NCBI GenBank assembly: GCA_019752045.1 | Contig: JAIEMP010000010.1 | Span: 186,001-250,000, forward strand | DNA: 64,000 nucleotides | Source: Chitinophagaceae bacterium | GTDB lineage: Bacteria > Bacteroidota > Bacteroidia > Chitinophagales > Chitinophagaceae | Direction of reading: 5' to 3' | In this document: positions 61,871 to 64,000 of the stretch, piece after piece | Position numbering within the stretch: the first letter of the stretch is position 1 | How the letters are laid out: the number at the start of each line of letters is the position of its first letter | Made by a program: the position numbers and the translations under genes | The notes under the pieces: model-generated | Databases searched by the model: none | Seen by the model: the letters and a program-made list of their open reading frames with translations, nothing else | What the model was told of the DNA's origin: nothing

Positions 61871-63217
61871 ATGGCTTTAGTTGATTTAGTAATGCCCAAA
61901 CTCGGAGAAAGTATTATGGAAGCAACCATTCTCCGCTGGCATAAAAAAGCAGGCGATGCAATTAAGATGGATGAGACAGTGCTTGATATTGCAACGGATA
62001 AGGTAGATAGTGAAGTGCCCAGTACTGCAGAAGGTGTTCTTGCAGAAGTATTGTTTAATGAAAATGATGTGGTGCCTGTTGGCGCTGTTATTGCCCGCAT
62101 TAAAACAGGTGCTTCTGAAACAACCGTTACTTCTGCACCTCCACCATCGCCTGTATATGAATCGGTAGCAGCCGAAGTAATGGAAGAATCTATTCCTTAT
62201 CAACCCGCAGGTGCTCATGTTAACGCCCCTTCAAACGGTATTCGTTTTTATTCTCCGTTGGTGTTGAATATTGCTGCACAGGAAGGGATTGGTATGGTTG
62301 AGCTGGAGAAAATTCCGGGTACAGGCAATGAAGGCCGTGTTACCAAAAAAGATATTTTGCAATATGTAAGTAATAAAAAAACAGGTGGCTCTACTTACCA
62401 ACCGCAACCATCGGTGAAAGAAGATGTATTGGTTGTACCGATGAACAGAGTTGAACCTGCTGCTGCACCTGCACATACTCCATCCATGGCACCAACTGTT
62501 TACAGTGGCAATGTGGAGGTTATTGAAATGGACAGAATGCGTAAACTGATTGCAGAGCATATGGTGCGGAGCAAACAAACCAGTCCGCATGTAACCAGCT
62601 TTACAGAAGCCGATGTAACCAACTTGGTACAATGGAGAGATAAGATGAAGAAAGAGTTTGAAAAACGTGAAGGCACCAAGATTACATTTACTCCGTTGTT
62701 TATTGAAGCAATTGTAAAGTGCATCAAAAAATATCCGCTGATCAACAGCTCTGTTGATGGCGACAGGATCATTGTAAAAAAAGATATCAATATTGGAATG
62801 GCAACTGCTTTACCAAGCGGCAGTTTAATTGTTCCTGTAATTAAAAATGCAGATCAATTAAATTTAGTTGGTCTTGCCAAACAGGTAAACAATCTTGCAG
62901 ATAGTGCACGTACAGGAAAACTGAAACCCGATGATACAACAGGCGGCACATTTACTTTAACCAACGTAGGTACTTTTGGAAGTTTAATGGGCACTCCCAT
63001 TATCAATCAGCCACAGGTTGCTATTTTAGCTGTTGGTGCAATTAAGAAAAGACCGGTGGTAATTGAAACACCACATGGCGACAGCATTGCCATCCGTCAT
63101 ATGATGTATTTGAGCATGAGCTATGATCATCGTATTGTTGATGGCAGCCTTGGTGCAACCTTTCTAACAGCAGTGGCAAATGAATTACAGAATTTTAATG
63201 GCGACAGAGATTTGTAA
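61871..63217 (+). CDS. 2-oxoacid dehydrogenase E2 (dihydrolipoamide acyltransferase)
   Basis: The protein has 448 residues from the ATG at 61871; the longer open frame to 61778 is not family-like. An N-terminal lipoyl domain (about 1-80, lipoyl-lysine K44 in DIATDKVDSE), an E3-binding domain (about 130-170, with GTGNEGRVTKKDIL) and the catalytic domain (about 215-448) with H420 in SYDHRIVDG are present. It could serve 2-oxoglutarate or branched-chain dehydrogenase; the E1 and E3 genes are not next to it. Confidence 0.92.
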   Translation: MALVDLVMPKLGESIMEATILRWHKKAGDAIKMDETVLDIATDKVDSEVPSTAEGVLAEVLFNENDVVPVGAVIARIKTGASETTVTSAPPPSPVYESVAAEVMEESIPYQPAGAHVNAPSNGIRFYSPLVLNIAAQEGIGMVELEKIPGTGNEGRVTKKDILQYVSNKKTGGSTYQPQPSVKEDVLVVPMNRVEPAAAPAHTPSMAPTVYSGNVEVIEMDRMRKLIAEHMVRSKQTSPHVTSFTEADVTNLVQWRDKMKKEFEKREGTKITFTPLFIEAIVKCIKKYPLINSSVDGDRIIVKKDINIGMATALPSGSLIVPVIKNADQLNLVGLAKQVNNLADSARTGKLKPDDTTGGTFTLTNVGTFGSLMGTPIINQPQVAILAVGAIKKRPVVIETPHGDSIAIRHMMYLSMSYDHRIVDGSLGATFLTAVANELQNFNGDRDL

Positions 63218-63239
63218 TAATCAATATCAACAGATAATA

Positions 63240-63300
63240 AATAACCCCGGCTTTTAAGTCGGGGTTATTGCTTTAAGAGGTAATGGCTTAAGCCATGATC
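63240..63300. repeat. REP-like element, second copy, also bidirectional terminator
   Basis: A 14-bp inverted repeat (63240-63253 with 63256-63269, one G-U pair) lies between the convergent E2 and histidine phosphatase genes, followed by the perfect 14-bp palindrome ATGGCTTAAGCCAT at 63283-63296. Its layout and the following CATGATCA match the element at 2267-2321. Confidence 0.8.
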
Positions 63301-63790
63301 AATATTTTTTTCGTTCAAACAAATACTTCTTCCCTTTGCGTTTAACAATAAACAGATTATCATATTCTGTTTCCTGCAGATCGCTCAGTAAGGTTTGCTC
63401 CATCATTTTATTCACCAGATCATCAACGGTATTTGAATGCCCGGCAATCACTACCGTTCCTTTTTTAATTGATTTCAGCTTTGCAATAAACAAATCAACG
63501 GTATCTTTTGGAGAATACAGTTGTGTTGGAATTGATTTAAAATCACCCAACGGCTTAACGGTAGACTTGGTGCGGATGAACGGAGTAGAATAAATGGAAT
63601 GGATGTTTTCATTTTTCAGTATTTCTTTTAACACAAGCGCCCTCTTCTCTCCTTCTTCACTCAACGGAACATCACTGCTCATACCTGCAACTGCAGGCGC
63701 TTTCTCTGCATGACGAACAATATAAAACGTATTTCTGCTGCATGAACTTAACAGAAAAACTATACAGCTAAAGACAACGGACAGACGCAT
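63299..63790 (-). CDS. Histidine phosphatase family lipoprotein
   Basis: The protein has 163 residues. A lipobox LLSSC (Cys17) leads a phosphoglycerate mutase-like domain with the catalytic R26-H27-A-E motif, a later GHS (VVIAGHS, second His), and YSTPFIRTKST. The domain is short but complete. It is an extracytoplasmic phosphatase of unknown substrate. Its stop lies in the downstream REP element. Confidence 0.88.
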   Translation of the reverse strand: MRLSVVFSCIVFLLSSCSRNTFYIVRHAEKAPAVAGMSSDVPLSEEGEKRALVLKEILKNENIHSIYSTPFIRTKSTVKPLGDFKSIPTQLYSPKDTVDLFIAKLKSIKKGTVVIAGHSNTVDDLVNKMMEQTLLSDLQETEYDNLFIVKRKGKKYLFERKKY

Positions 63791-63884
63791 GGTTTAAAAA
63801 TTTTTGTGAATACTAATTTAGTTGTAAAAAAATCAATAATCGTTTTGTAAATTTAAGCAACAATAACCCAGTAAAACCTCAGCC

Positions 63885-64000
63885 ATGAAGACATTATCTC
63901 AAACCTGGTTTGCAGACGGTTACATTGATTTTGAATTAAAGAAGTACACTCTGCTGGCCTATCTTCAGGAAGTAAACAAATACTTTAACGAAGCAAAGCT
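63885..64000 (+). CDS. Start of a conserved gene, runs off the window
   Basis: An ATG at 63885 starts a frame open to the end, beginning MKTLSQTWFADGYIDFELKK. It looks like the beginning of a conserved soluble protein of Bacteroidota, but too little is visible to name a function. Confidence 0.75.
   Translation, partial: MKTLSQTWFADGYIDFELKKYTLLAYLQEVNKYFNEAK

Noticed and set aside
1-64000. tRNA, rRNA, CRISPR, transposase and prophage genes
   Set aside because: None was recognised on either strand by reading; a tRNA scan or a transposase HMM search would settle it.

Overview
The window is a chromosomal segment of a Bacteroidota bacterium, most likely of the order Chitinophagales (Chitinophagaceae-like). 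The evidence is a fused SecDF, a protein ending in a Type IX secretion sorting domain, a DUF4294 protein, a bacterial HU-CCDC81 protein, bacillithiol genes (BshB1 and a YfiT-type transferase), a CcmE/CcmF pair with the CxxxY type of CcmE, and many promoter boxes of the Bacteroidota form TAnnTTTG. The DNA is moderately AT-rich, coding is dense on both strands, and I see no rRNA, tRNA, CRISPR array, phage or transposase gene. Family assignments come from reading the translated sequences; no database search was run.

Layout. 1-2125: C-terminal part of SecDF, then a terminator and a palindromic REP-like intergenic region (2262-2380). 2452-4192, minus: small membrane protein, secreted hypothetical protein, A-type Fe-S carrier. 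4305-6457: membrane-anchored protein and the large subunit of a two-subunit methylmalonyl-CoA mutase. 6579-19039, plus: a run of exported proteins (Asp-box/Ig-repeat/T9SS protein, a beta-lactamase-fold hydrolase, two tandem M20D amidohydrolases, an internally duplicated surface protein). 19173-21213, minus: YggS and an acyl-CoA dehydrogenase, separated by GC-rich palindromes. 21350-23974: a MORN-caspase protein split by a frameshift, and a TPMT-like methyltransferase. 23976-29663, minus: ccmE-ccmF-DUF4294-bshB1-desaturase. 29885-40212, plus: ureohydrolase, paired membrane proteins, radical SAM protein, two transporters, TonB-like protein with an unlisted 59-residue GldL-like protein, histidine kinase, FolC. 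40213-44539, minus: Nudix, YfiT/DinB, FKBP, a frameshifted ABC ATPase, GNAT and fructose-1,6-bisphosphatase. 44633-52524: mixed envelope and housekeeping genes, including an LtaS-like sulfatase divergent from a PAP2 protein. 52536-58832, minus: an envelope gene cluster (large TPR protein, outer-membrane barrel, HU-CCDC81 membrane protein, methyltransferase). 58992-63217, plus: DoxX, thioesterase, Uma2, CinA and a 2-oxoacid dehydrogenase E2. 63299-63790, minus: phosphohistidine lipoprotein. 63885 to the end: start of a conserved gene.

Most interesting points: (1) two genes are broken by -1 frameshifts, one exactly at an A7 run in the phase of a -1 slippery heptamer; (2) five genes have a TAnnTTT(G/A) box followed by exactly four bases and then ATG, a signature of leaderless transcripts; (3) the TPR / barrel / HU-CCDC81 cluster looks like an envelope-spanning complex of unknown job; (4) a TonB-like protein is followed after nine bases by a 59-residue protein that looks like the membrane hairpin of the gliding motor protein GldL; (5) two copies of one ~55-bp palindromic element lie near opposite ends of the window.
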